From a virus: a stretch of DNA of 45,938 bases. This document shows positions 37,599-44,943 of the stretch, piece by piece. Under the pieces are notes generated by a model, which saw only the letters and a program-made list of their open reading frames with translations, made no database searches and was not told the origin of the DNA. The first letter of the stretch is position 1. Each line of letters begins with the position of its first letter. Made by a program: the position numbers and the translations under genes. The DNA is taken from positions 1 through 45,938 of IMG/VR virus record IMGVR_UViG_3300009177_000057; one strand, written 5' to 3'.

Positions 37599-37627
37599 TG
37601 GGGCATAGGAACCAAGGGAGATTATAC

Positions 37628-37936
37628 ATGACCGGCATCCAAACGAAATCGCAAATCGTCGCTGACGCCGCGCTCGTGGCTGGTCTCCCGGTCATCGACG
37701 TTCGGCTGTCCAAGTTCGACCCGGCCGATCTCGCGGGCGTTCCCGCCAAGACCCACATCCTCAAGGCCGCCTACAAGTCGGGCAACGGCCGTCGGGTCAC
37801 CCACGAGTTCCCCATCACCGAACATCAGGCGACCGATCCGGGCGCCCGCGCTTCGGCGATCTCCAACGCTTCGGCCTACGGCTTCGGTCGCGGCTACAAG
37901 ATGCTCGTCAACTGGACGATCACCGAAGCCAAATGA
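37628..37936 (+). CDS. Hypothetical protein, 102 aa
   Basis: I chose ATG 37628, which has AAGGGA eight bases upstream; an in-frame ATG at 37571 would lie in the promoter. The product starts MTGIQTKSQIVADAALVAG and has a compact alpha/beta look with HILKAAYKSGNGRRVTHEFP and GFGRGYKMLVNWTITEAK at the end. No motif of known function. It overlaps the next gene (ATGA). Confidence 0.65.
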   Translation: MTGIQTKSQIVADAALVAGLPVIDVRLSKFDPADLAGVPAKTHILKAAYKSGNGRRVTHEFPITEHQATDPGARASAISNASAYGFGRGYKMLVNWTITEAK

Positions 37937-38331
37937 TCCTGCCGCCCGCGACCGACCCTGCGGACCTGAACAACTTCGATCTTTTGACGAGTTCGGTGGT
38001 TCGTAAGGCGTGCACGCGAGCCATGACGACCATCAACAACTCTCGGCCGCAGGATTCGGTCATCCAGTTCGACTACGCTGGCATGACCCTGACCCATACC
38101 GTGTTCCGCAAGTGGCGCGAACGCTTCGACGGCGGGATCGCCGCGAGCATGTGGACAACGGAGTGGCAAGTCCTTTGGGATACCACCGGGGTGTGGGTCG
38201 GCGGGGATCGCGACGCTTTCGCCCGCGATGTGTTCTATCTGATGTTGGACGATCTAGACTTCGACTTCAGCAGCCTGCTGGTCGTTGGTGTATCCCAGAA
38301 GGGTGCGGATCGCCTTCTTGCCGTTGGATAG
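37933..38331 (+). CDS. Hypothetical protein, 132 aa
   Basis: The ATG overlaps the previous TGA. Begins MILPPATDPADLNNFDLLTS. The Trp/Arg-rich centre (THTVFRKWRERFDGGIAASM) and the acidic C-terminal helix (DRDAFARDVFYLMLDDLDFD) show no family. Its 3' end overlaps the leftward SLOG gene by 78 bases, so one of the two ends may be shorter in practice. The overlap is unusual for this genome. Confidence 0.6.
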   Translation: MILPPATDPADLNNFDLLTSSVVRKACTRAMTTINNSRPQDSVIQFDYAGMTLTHTVFRKWRERFDGGIAASMWTTEWQVLWDTTGVWVGGDRDAFARDVFYLMLDDLDFDFSSLLVVGVSQKGADRLLAVG

Positions 38332-38841
38332 CAGGTCCCGGCTACCGATGCCTGCCCAGACGCCGTGCGGCACGGGCGGCGGGCCGATAGCCACCCAATT
38401 CGACCCATCCCACATGAACCACATGTCGGTTTCCTGATCGAAGACGAATGCTTCACAGGCTTGGCCGCCGTGACGGTCGATGAACATCTGCACGGCCCAT
38501 GCGGTGCCGCCGGTGACGATCCCTTCCTCGAACTTGGCGACGGCGTAGACGCGCTCGGCGTCCTTCACCTGAAACCAGTTTCGGCGCAGAAGATTCTTCA
38601 CGAACGGGCTCTTGGGCGGGAACCACCGTTTAATGCCCACGGAAGCGGCCTTGCAGGACGCATCCGCCTCATCAAGCTGTTCCGGGGTCAGAACCACCAC
38701 TTCGGCCGCAGGAGCCTTCGTGCGATGCCCTGCGAAGCTGAAATGGACAACCATGTGCCCGGCCATCCCGGCACACATACCCCATTGCAGATCAGCACCC
38801 TCGGCGCCGCCGCTCAGGCAAACATTTTCAATCGAAGTCAT
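38254..38841 (-). CDS. SLOG/YspA-like Rossmann-fold protein, 195 aa
   Basis: The motif CLSGGAEGADLQWG (about 8-21) is the nucleotide- or sugar-binding loop of the DprA/LOG/SLOG superfamily. Downstream features match a phage/bacterial subfamily I recall: NLLRRNWFQVKDAERVYAVA, GIVTGGTAWAVQMFIDRHGG and, near the end, GVWAGIGSRDLLSNGKKAI. Such proteins sense or process nucleotide-derived ligands and some act in defence signalling. Here it could bind or destroy a host alarm nucleotide; that is inference. Length is full. It is coupled to the next upstream gene by a 14-base overlap. Confidence 0.8.
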   Translation of the reverse strand: MTSIENVCLSGGAEGADLQWGMCAGMAGHMVVHFSFAGHRTKAPAAEVVVLTPEQLDEADASCKAASVGIKRWFPPKSPFVKNLLRRNWFQVKDAERVYAVAKFEEGIVTGGTAWAVQMFIDRHGGQACEAFVFDQETDMWFMWDGSNWVAIGPPPVPHGVWAGIGSRDLLSNGKKAIRTLLGYTNDQQAAEVEV

Positions 38842-39130
38842 ATTCGTAAACTATCTTGACCATGCCTCTAGCACAAAAATCGTCAACAATCCAATCGTGG
38901 TATGCCATTTTGAATAGGGTGGCATCGGCAAGGCTTTTGAAGCAGATGAAGAAGAGTGTCTTCTCCGAACTGAACCCGTAAATATCGGGAGCCCCGTAGC
39001 CTTTCTTCGGTTTCGCCTTGATGCGAAACTTCGGATATTCGAGCAACCAGTCAACAACCTCATCGACCCAGACAGAAAACTTGTCTGCGTCTTCTGGACC
39101 ATCGACGTAGAATTTATACCAGCGCGTCAA
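38828..39130 (-). CDS. Small protein with DATLFK motif, 100 aa
   Basis: I start it at TTG 39130, because the longer reading lies inside the upstream gene and this start overlaps that gene's last codons. The product runs MTRWYKFYVDGPEDADKFSV and contains FKSLADATLFKMAYHDWIVD, the recurring motif with an extra tail (about 20 residues) behind it. Its neighbour upstream carries the same motif, so the two are probably duplicates. The start remains uncertain. Confidence 0.6.
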   Translation of the reverse strand: MTRWYKFYVDGPEDADKFSVWVDEVVDWLLEYPKFRIKAKPKKGYGAPDIYGFSSEKTLFFICFKSLADATLFKMAYHDWIVDDFCARGMVKIVYEYDFD

Positions 39131-39695
39131 GTGCCAGCCGTGTGTTTTCGAGAAGTTGCCCCATGATCGCAGCTTTCTGATCGGCCTCTCTTTGGGCTGC
39201 CTGTTTAGCCCGACGGGCCGCCCGGCGCGCTGCGGCATGTTTGGCTGCGCGCTTGGTAGCAGCCTTGTAACGCACACGCATCGAATAGATTGCAGCCGTC
39301 GGCCCAGTCATCGGCTGCACGCCGCAGATGTCGCTTGCGATAATCTTCGGCATGGCCCGGCGAACCAGCGAGATGAGGACCGGATCGTAGGTCCCCACGC
39401 CGACACCGTAGACGAATTTCTGGATCACATGATCCGAGAAGAACATCTTGAACAGCGTGGCATCTCGGGTTGAGCGGAGCTTCACTCGGATGACGGCGAA
39501 GGTCACCCGGTCACCGAGCGACTCCCACGTTTGGGCGCCGGTCTTCCCAGAACCCAACAGATAGGTTTTGATCGTCTTCGTCTTGTTCGTCGCCACCCAC
39601 GCGAGCACTTCGTCATGAAGCTCGCGCAGTTGATCGGTCGCGGAAACGTCTTTCCGGCGCTCGGGGCGCAGGTCGAAGGTATGCCAATTGCGCAT
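39114..39695 (-). CDS. Protein with DATLFK motif and Ala/Arg/Lys-rich tail, 193 aa
   Basis: Starts MRNWHTFDLRPERRKDVSAT. The motif RVKLRSTRDATLFKMFFSDH (about 90-109) matches the C-terminal motif of six other small proteins here, but in this protein it is internal and followed by a PMTGPTAAIYSMR loop and a strongly basic Ala/Arg/Lys coiled tail (KRAAKHAAARRAARRAKQAA). The tail suggests DNA or RNA binding. Part of the leftward operon. Confidence 0.7.
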   Translation of the reverse strand: MRNWHTFDLRPERRKDVSATDQLRELHDEVLAWVATNKTKTIKTYLLGSGKTGAQTWESLGDRVTFAVIRVKLRSTRDATLFKMFFSDHVIQKFVYGVGVGTYDPVLISLVRRAMPKIIASDICGVQPMTGPTAAIYSMRVRYKAATKRAAKHAAARRAARRAKQAAQREADQKAAIMGQLLENTRLALDALV

Positions 39696-39700
39696 TTGGT

Positions 39701-40267
39701 TTACGATGCCACAAAGTTAAATGGTGCGCAAACACCGCCGCTGAATTCGGCTGCCGCTTCGAGTGCAGCTTCCAGCCGACGCTTTGGCTTCAGCGCCGAA
39801 TGGGAGCCGGTCGAGTGCAGTGAGCCCATCGCGTAGCTATCGCCGCAGCCAACGGCGGCATAGCCGACGATGTTCTCACCAACTTGGTAGTCCGCGTCGA
39901 TCTGGAACAGGCGCCCACGGAACCCCACGAGGAAGCAACCACCGCTCTCTTCGTTGTCTTCGATCCGCCCGAAGCCATGGTTCTTGAAGGCTTTCCGCAA
40001 TGCCGGAATGAATTTCCGAACCATGAATTCCATGACCGGGTCATCATCGTCTTTGGCTTTCGCCACGAACGTGTCGAAACTCGGCGGATTGAAATCGTAA
40101 TGAAGAATTTGGCCCATCCGAAATGAGGATGTGAAGCCCATGGCGAATTCGCCGTTCATGAAGACCTTCTTGTCTTTTCTGACGACGATATGCAGACCAT
40201 CGACGCCAGCACTATCGCCAGCCAGATGGGTCTTGCCGTTATGAACAAGTCCAACAATGCAAGTCAT
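39701..40267 (-). CDS. Proteasome-beta/HslV-like Ntn hydrolase, 188 aa
   Basis: I start it at the ATG at 40267, so that the protein reads MTCIVGLVHNGK and the N-terminal Thr is exposed once Met is removed. The mature numbering gives T1, D17 (AGDSAGVDG) and K33 (DKKVF), exactly the catalytic triad of HslV and proteasome beta subunits. A later GCGDSYAMGSLHST matches the segment near S125-D-S in the family. Longer in-frame starts (40306) would bury the Thr. It may form a ring peptidase, with or without a host unfoldase. No ATPase partner is encoded nearby. Activity is inferred. Confidence 0.85.
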   Translation of the reverse strand: MTCIVGLVHNGKTHLAGDSAGVDGLHIVVRKDKKVFMNGEFAMGFTSSFRMGQILHYDFNPPSFDTFVAKAKDDDDPVMEFMVRKFIPALRKAFKNHGFGRIEDNEESGGCFLVGFRGRLFQIDADYQVGENIVGYAAVGCGDSYAMGSLHSTGSHSALKPKRRLEAALEAAAEFSGGVCAPFNFVAS

Positions 40268-40277
40268 AAAAAATCTC

Positions 40278-40931
40278 TTACAAACAGACGCGAAGAACTT
40301 CCGCATGGAGGTGGGAGATGCTGAGATCGTTGTCGATAGTCTCGTCGAGGGGTGAGCCGATCCACGCCCACTCGGATTCGTGGACCTTGAATTCGGTCTC
40401 CATCCGCAAGATGGCGTCTTGCTGGGACATCGGCTGCTTGGCCTGATCGGAGTGGCCGGTCGCGCTCAGCGCCACGTCAAACCATTCCGGTTCGGGTCCG
40501 CGCTTCACGCGCACCACCTTGCCCCCGAATTTGCGGCCGAGCCCAAGCTCATTTGGGAAACGACCGTCGCACAGGACGACGTTGTGGTTGCCACCGAGCA
40601 GGGTGATCTTCCGCTCGATGTTCATGATCCACAGGTCCATGTTGAAGTGCTGGCGGAACACATTCGTGCCCACCAATTGCATCGCCAGACGCGGGGTGAA
40701 ATCTGGGATACCGAGTTTCTCGGACCACCACGGGTCCACGGTTTCCCGCCATGCGCGGCTTTCGCCGGTGTCGCCTTCCAGCAAAGCCCGATCCCAGCAA
40801 AAGATCGAGGCGAGGGCGTCCTTCAGGCTCTCTGCGAAACTGAAGTTTTTATAGCCGTAATTTTCGACCAGAAAGCGCCCGGCAGTGTCCTTGCCACTGC
40901 CTTTGAAACCCACCAACGCGATCAATTTCAT
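40278..40931 (-). CDS. Deoxynucleoside monophosphate kinase, T4 gp1 type, 217 aa
   Basis: This enzyme turns dNMPs into dNDPs, letting the phage recycle degraded host DNA. The P-loop GFKGSGKDT (8-16) is followed by the family motifs FAESLKDALASIF, DFTPRLAMQLVGTNVFRQH and VLCDGRFPNELGLG. Length is close to T4 gp1 (about 240). ATG 40931 opens it. It is the first gene of the leftward unit 40931-38254, with only a weak promoter (ATGACA-17-TTAATA) visible upstream. Confidence 0.9.
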   Translation of the reverse strand: MKLIALVGFKGSGKDTAGRFLVENYGYKNFSFAESLKDALASIFCWDRALLEGDTGESRAWRETVDPWWSEKLGIPDFTPRLAMQLVGTNVFRQHFNMDLWIMNIERKITLLGGNHNVVLCDGRFPNELGLGRKFGGKVVRVKRGPEPEWFDVALSATGHSDQAKQPMSQQDAILRMETEFKVHESEWAWIGSPLDETIDNDLSISHLHAEVLRVCL

Positions 40932-40991
40932 TTCGAGGAATGCCTTTAAGTATCCCTCATATTAACCATGACCCCGGCGGGTTGTCATTAT

Positions 40992-41333
40992 TCAGGGAGG
41001 CGGATCGTGGAACATCTTGTAGAGGACCATATCCCGCTCACTGCCGAATTTCAGGCCGTAACGGTAGCTCCTTCGGCCACCGCCCACCCAGAACACTCGA
41101 ACCACTTTGAAACCGTCAACCAGATTTTCGCAGCACCAACCGAGATGGTCCGGCGCAATATGGAAGGAATGCGGGTAGGTCAGCCCCTTGCTCTTCTCTT
41201 TCGACGAGCGGCGGTATCGCTTGGCGAGCCAGAGCACCAGTGGCGGCCGGACGTTGCCCGACTCCACCTGAACATCTTCGAAGAGCACGTTCGCGTTAAA
41301 AATGTCGCGAACCATCCCCAGATTGTTCGTCAT
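40992..41333 (-). CDS. Small protein with S.RD..LYKMF motif, 113 aa
   Basis: The ATG at 41333 overlaps the preceding TGA; the longer reading lies inside the upstream gene. The product starts MTNNLGMVRDIFNANVLFED and ends YGLKFGSERDMVLYKMFHDPPP, a variant of the recurring C-terminal motif. The centre holds a His/Trp-rich segment (SFHIAPDHLGWCCENLVDGF). It is the last gene of the operon running from 44919. Confidence 0.7.
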   Translation of the reverse strand: MTNNLGMVRDIFNANVLFEDVQVESGNVRPPLVLWLAKRYRRSSKEKSKGLTYPHSFHIAPDHLGWCCENLVDGFKVVRVFWVGGGRRSYRYGLKFGSERDMVLYKMFHDPPP

Positions 41334-41665
41334 CGGAAACCGCGAGGCACCGGAGTTGTGGCGTCGTGGAGACGGATCGCGAGATGCGTGAAGCCCAGCC
41401 ACGCAAGAACCTGCATGAGAGGGTGCGCCACGACGTTGTGGAAGGCCCACGAGCCCTTCTTCCACTTCAGGCGGCGTCCCTCTACCGCGCTGGGTTTGAA
41501 GGCCCACACGGCTTCCACGGCGTCAAAGCCGCGCGCCACGAAACTTTCGCCCTCGACCGTGATGATCTCAACCTCGCTGTTCTCGATATTGGCGAGGTTG
41601 ATGCGCTTCACATGATCGAACGGGATCAGTTCATCCCCGGCTTTAAGACACAGCGGGCGCCACAT
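41330..41665 (-). CDS. Hypothetical protein with WAFHN..AHPLM motif, 111 aa
   Basis: The first 65 residues are beta-rich (ENSEVEIITVEGESFVARGF). The C-terminal segment KKGSWAFHNVVAHPLMQVLA and the end IRLHDATTPVP form a strongly conserved-looking pattern that I recall from an unnamed bacterial/phage family. The hydrophobic AHPLMQVLAWLGF may be membrane-associated. ATGA overlaps link it to both neighbours. Function unknown. Confidence 0.7.
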   Translation of the reverse strand: MWRPLCLKAGDELIPFDHVKRINLANIENSEVEIITVEGESFVARGFDAVEAVWAFKPSAVEGRRLKWKKGSWAFHNVVAHPLMQVLAWLGFTHLAIRLHDATTPVPRGFR

Positions 41666-42018
41666 CAGGACTTCTCCGCTGCGAACTTGTAGAGCCAGTC
41701 CGGCGCCGGGCCGGGGTCTTGGCGCGGCTTGGGCGGCGGATAGAGCAGAGTGAACGGAAAATGTTCCGCAACGATCTCTGCGTCGGAGCGGTCTTCACAC
41801 CGAACGGCAAAGTGAGCCACGGTATCGGTCATCTCGTCTTCGCGGTCCAACGAGATCATGAACCGGCCCTGCACCAGCGAACTCACGGCGGCGGTCAGCT
41901 TCGACTTGGCTTCGTGCCAGTTGCCGCCGGGGTTGCGGGTAACATCGACCTTATGCCAGTCGATCAGATAGCCCATGAACGCCAGTGGGTCAGCTTCGGG
42001 AGCGATCAGCGTGCCCAT
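41665..42018 (-). CDS. Hypothetical protein, 117 aa
   Basis: Starts MGTLIAPEADPLAFMGYLID at an ATG overlapping the preceding TGA. A segment FAVRCEDRSDAEIVAEHFPF is a distant echo of the S..DA motif of other small proteins here, but lacks the FK. The C-terminus is Pro-rich (TLLYPPPKPRQDPGPAPDWL). No family recognised. Confidence 0.65.
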   Translation of the reverse strand: MGTLIAPEADPLAFMGYLIDWHKVDVTRNPGGNWHEAKSKLTAAVSSLVQGRFMISLDREDEMTDTVAHFAVRCEDRSDAEIVAEHFPFTLLYPPPKPRQDPGPAPDWLYKFAAEKS

Positions 42019-42515
42019 CAGGCGACCTTGTATTTGGCCGTCAGGTCTTTGAGCGCACTGGTGGTGCCGTAGAGCTTCACGCTCAGTTCGAGCATGTCCT
42101 CGAAATTGGTGACCACGAACACGTTCGGATGCGTGTTGGCCGCGAGGTGGGCCTTGACCAGCACCCGAGCCCGCACGCTTTCCTTGAAGGCGACGGCGTC
42201 AGCCTTCAGGGCTTCGTCCGGCTCGTCGTCGATCATGACCACAATGTAGCGGCTGGCGTTCTGGACGGCTTGCAGGATCGAGAAGCCCGTCTCGGCCAGC
42301 GAGCCGGTGCCGTAGGTTTCGCTGGTCACCGGGAAGAGGATGATCTCGTCCCGCTTCAGGTGTTCAGCTTCGATGTCCGCGTATTCCGGCTTCCAGTCGG
42401 AGACCTGCGGATTGAAATATCGGATGCCGAGCGCGTTGTAGCGCTCGATGAAAGCCGCCCGCCAAGTGCTGTTGCCGCACGTCCCGAACAGACCGATGCA
42501 AGGAAGATTCTTCAT
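42018..42515 (-). CDS. Nucleoside 2-deoxyribosyltransferase-like protein, 165 aa
   Basis: I start it at the ATG at 42515 (MKNLPCIGLFGTCGNSTWR), since longer readings overlap the upstream gene. The family features are visible: GLFGTCGNSTWR, the YFNPQVSDWKPE turn, HLKRDEIILFPVTSETYGTG and a Glu in SLAETGFSIL that would be the nucleophile. Members exchange or remove the base of deoxynucleosides or act on related nucleotides. In a phage that recycles nucleotides this fits salvage or removal of an unwanted nucleotide. Substrate unknown. Confidence 0.75.
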   Translation of the reverse strand: MKNLPCIGLFGTCGNSTWRAAFIERYNALGIRYFNPQVSDWKPEYADIEAEHLKRDEIILFPVTSETYGTGSLAETGFSILQAVQNASRYIVVMIDDEPDEALKADAVAFKESVRARVLVKAHLAANTHPNVFVVTNFEDMLELSVKLYGTTSALKDLTAKYKVA

Positions 42516-42649
42516 TACCAACCCCAAGCCCAACGACGGACCATGTCCCAAGGCCAACGACTCGCCATGATGCGATCATGTTCGTCGAAGGCTTCATCCG
42601 ACCAATCGTCGGGGTGTCCCCAAAATCTTTTCGGCGGAATCAAGATCAT
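42515..42649 (-). CDS. Trp-rich mini-protein, 44 aa
   Basis: Start ATG 42649; stop TAA shares one base with the next ATG (TAATG). The product MILIPPKRFWGHPDDWSDEA ends WPWDMVRRWAWGW, with an unusually high Trp content. It is coupled on both sides. No family recognised. Confidence 0.6.
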   Translation of the reverse strand: MILIPPKRFWGHPDDWSDEAFDEHDRIMASRWPWDMVRRWAWGW

Positions 42650-42831
42650 TGATCGTGCTTCGCAAGCCGTCCGCCGACGATGACGATCAAAATCCCGGCG
42701 GCCACGATCAGACCGAGGCCCGAGAACCAAATCGCATTGTATTTCGGAAGCTTGTCCGCGCCCCACGCATCAGCGAGCGCGAGCAGCAGAAGCCCGTTGC
42801 ACGCCCATGCGAGTTTGCGGCGCGCGGTCAT
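42646..42831 (-). CDS. Two-helix small membrane protein, 61 aa
   Basis: Two hydrophobic helices (about 8-22, AWACNGLLLLALADAW, and about 33-53, AIWFSGLGLIVAAGILIVIV) with a short basic C-terminus (GGRLAKHDQ). It is expected in the host inner membrane. ATGA overlaps join it to both neighbours. Function unknown. Confidence 0.7.
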   Translation of the reverse strand: MTARRKLAWACNGLLLLALADAWGADKLPKYNAIWFSGLGLIVAAGILIVIVGGRLAKHDQ

Positions 42832-44099
42832 GCGACCATGCCGCCAGTCTTCTTCGACAGGTCGAAGTTCGCGTTGATGAAGGCGATCACGTCGTTCGCC
42901 GGGGTGTAGCGCGAGAAGACCACGTTCGGGCCATGCTCATCGAGCATCACGACCTTCAGGTCTTTCCGTTCGCCGACCGGCCGCAGGTTGCGGCTGGTGT
43001 TGGCGCCGCACTGGTGGCTGCCGCACTCGTTCTGCCATTGGTCGGCCACCGGGATCACGTCCGGGTGGTTGTCGCGCAGCGGGGAGTGGAAGTGGACGAT
43101 GCAGTCCAGTTCGGGGTGCTCGCGGAAGACGATCCGCTGCGATTGCCCGCCGACCGACGGCTTGGCGCCGTGGGCGATGACCTTGCTGTCGCCTTCGTAT
43201 TCGACCAGCACGAGACCTTCCTTGGAAAGGTCGTTGAAATTCCGCTTGCGCTTGGACGTGATGATCCGGCCTTCGTCCAGTTTCACGGCGAAGTGCCCGG
43301 CGGTCACACCCCGGAAGGGCTTGTAGGCGCCGCGCTCGATGCAGTAGTCCACCACCTCGCGGAGGTTCTCGGGGATCATGGGCGAATCCCATTCCACCGA
43401 GGGACCGGGCACGACGGTCGAACGCGTGAAGGTGTTGCGCGAACGGGACATGACCATTTTCGCGAGAATGGTCAGAACCATGTCTCGGGATTGCGTCTCG
43501 CAGTAGCGCGTCTCTTCCGGCGCCACGATCATGTTGTTGCGGGTGACCATGTCGTTGGCCAGCACGAGGTTCAGGCTGTCGCGCTTCAGCATGTCGAGCG
43601 CGATGCGGTATTGGTCGTCGGACGTTTCGCCGGTCGTGGTCTTGAAGCCGACGACGAAGATGTCCTTACGGTCCTGCCTGATCTTGCCGATCAGCTTGTT
43701 GGACGCGGTCAGTTCCATCAGCGGCCGACCATTGACGCGGGTCTTCAGGCGCGCGGCGTGCGGGCCGGAAGGGATCGCCGGGTTGAGAACCGAACCGTCG
43801 TCGGTGATCGTCCCGTCGTAGTCGCAGATCGCTGAGTTCAGGATGATGACGCGGGTGTCCGGGTCCGCGATCAACGTGTCAAGCAGAGCCGACACGTCGT
43901 CGTTGGTGACCAGCTTGCTGCGATGGTCGGCCATCTTCGTCAGATGGAGGTTCACATCGTATTCGTGCTGATCGTCCATGTGCGGCGCCAGCAGTTCATG
44001 GAGCTTGCGAGCCGTGCCGCCGAACGCCGGGGCGGCCAGAGCCAGATGGTTGCGGACGTGCGAGAAGGTCCCGCCGCCGATGATGTGAATCTTTTTCAT
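42828..44099 (-). CDS. Fusion of CoaB-like (DFP) domain and class II aldolase-like domain, 423 aa
   Basis: The N-terminal ~220 residues resemble phosphopantothenoylcysteine synthetase (CoaB/DFP): the nucleotide-binding GGGTFSHVRNH (8-18), VIILNSAICDY (85-94), ASNKLIGKI and LVLANDMVT (Asn-Asp at 182-183). The last ~180 residues resemble class II aldolase/adducin domains: GVTAGHFAVKLDEGRIITS and a metal site IVHFHSP (H336, H338) with H362 in CGSHQCG. I start it at ATG 44099 because longer readings run into the upstream small gene. The fusion would join two metabolic folds in one phage enzyme. The substrate and reaction are unknown. Confidence 0.75.
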   Translation of the reverse strand: MKKIHIIGGGTFSHVRNHLALAAPAFGGTARKLHELLAPHMDDQHEYDVNLHLTKMADHRSKLVTNDDVSALLDTLIADPDTRVIILNSAICDYDGTITDDGSVLNPAIPSGPHAARLKTRVNGRPLMELTASNKLIGKIRQDRKDIFVVGFKTTTGETSDDQYRIALDMLKRDSLNLVLANDMVTRNNMIVAPEETRYCETQSRDMVLTILAKMVMSRSRNTFTRSTVVPGPSVEWDSPMIPENLREVVDYCIERGAYKPFRGVTAGHFAVKLDEGRIITSKRKRNFNDLSKEGLVLVEYEGDSKVIAHGAKPSVGGQSQRIVFREHPELDCIVHFHSPLRDNHPDVIPVADQWQNECGSHQCGANTSRNLRPVGERKDLKVVMLDEHGPNVVFSRYTPANDVIAFINANFDLSKKTGGMVA

Positions 44100-44203
44100 G
44101 CAGCCACCATGTATTTGCAGGCGATGAAGATGCCCACGCCGACAGCCATCACCACAAGGGCGATATTCTGCCAACCGACGAAACGAATGAACTCTCGAAT
44201 CAT
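44096..44203 (-). CDS. Single-pass mini-membrane protein, 35 aa
   Basis: Start ATG 44203, stop TGA at 44096-44098. The product reads MIREFIRFVGWQNIALVVMA and continues as one hydrophobic helix. It overlaps the flanking genes by ATGA at both ends, which is the main evidence that it is real. Confidence 0.65.
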   Translation of the reverse strand: MIREFIRFVGWQNIALVVMAVGVGIFIACKYMVAA

Positions 44204-44919
44204 GGCATCAGGGAGAATTTACCGACGAACGGCGAGGCCACGCTCTTCTTGGCGAAGACGTAGCCGCACGTATCGAGCGGGATGAGGTGGAAGCTGGCGC
44301 CGTCGCGCAGCGGATAGCTCGGGTCGTGAGTGATGCCCGCGTGCAGCCCAGCCGCCGCAGCGGCCTCGACCGTGGCGCGCATCTCGTGTTCGGTGACGCC
44401 CAGCACGATGCAGGTCCCGAAGCCATTGGCCGCGTTCTCCCATTCGTCCAGCAGGTCTTCAAACTCGCTGAGTTTTGCGAGATCGGTGGTTTCGTCGCCA
44501 GCGATCCGTTTACGGGCCTCGAACACCATCTGATTGGCGGCGTGACTGCCTTGAGCGACGGCCTTGCCCGCGTTCATCGACGCGAGATCGGTGCGCATCA
44601 GGATGTAGAGGTAGGGTTCGTCGGTGACGGTGGGCAGATCACCCAGCGCGGCGCGCAGGCCGTCGGTCACTTCCGTCAGGCTGTCGCCGAACAGACGGTG
44701 CGCCTTGTAGCCACGGACGAAGAGTTGGGCGGCGAGGGTCACCTCGGGCTCGACCGGGGTCGTCTCGTCGATGAGCGACTCGCGCAGGTTGGCCGTGGCC
44801 TCGTCGATGAGATCGGCCCCGATGACCGTCAGAACGATGGTCGCAGCTTCGCGAACGCTCAGCGGATTGGCGGCTGCCCATTCGGCGGGAGTGATGGTCG
44901 GGCCGATGCTGTCGGTCAT
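44200..44919 (-). CDS. Peptidyl-tRNA hydrolase 2 (PTH2) domain protein, 239 aa
   Basis: The C-terminal half matches the archaeal/eukaryotic-type peptidyl-tRNA hydrolase 2: EPYLYILMRTDLASMNAGKA, AQGSHAANQMVFEA and the closing motif RDGASFHLIPLDTCG. This enzyme frees tRNA from peptidyl-tRNA that drops off ribosomes. An extra N-terminal helical region (about 1-100) and a charged insert are unlike the short archaeal forms. It stands first in the long leftward operon, with a strong promoter and AAGGAG ribosome-binding site. With argS this gives the phage two translation-support enzymes. Confidence 0.85.
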   Translation of the reverse strand: MTDSIGPTITPAEWAAANPLSVREAATIVLTVIGADLIDEATANLRESLIDETTPVEPEVTLAAQLFVRGYKAHRLFGDSLTEVTDGLRAALGDLPTVTDEPYLYILMRTDLASMNAGKAVAQGSHAANQMVFEARKRIAGDETTDLAKLSEFEDLLDEWENAANGFGTCIVLGVTEHEMRATVEAAAAAGLHAGITHDPSYPLRDGASFHLIPLDTCGYVFAKKSVASPFVGKFSLMP

Positions 44920-44943
44920 AGATTCTCCTTCGCGTAGAGGGAA

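Noticed and set aside
38870-38900. TTGACG read leftward inside the gene at 38828
   Set aside because: No acceptable -10 at 16-18 bases and it lies within coding sequence.
38978-38984. GTAAATA on the plus strand
   Set aside because: Lies inside a leftward gene with no rightward start behind it.
42807-43835. Rightward 342-codon frame opposite the CoaB-aldolase gene
   Set aside because: The leftward frame has conserved motifs and coupled neighbours; this one is Arg/Val/His-rich antisense.
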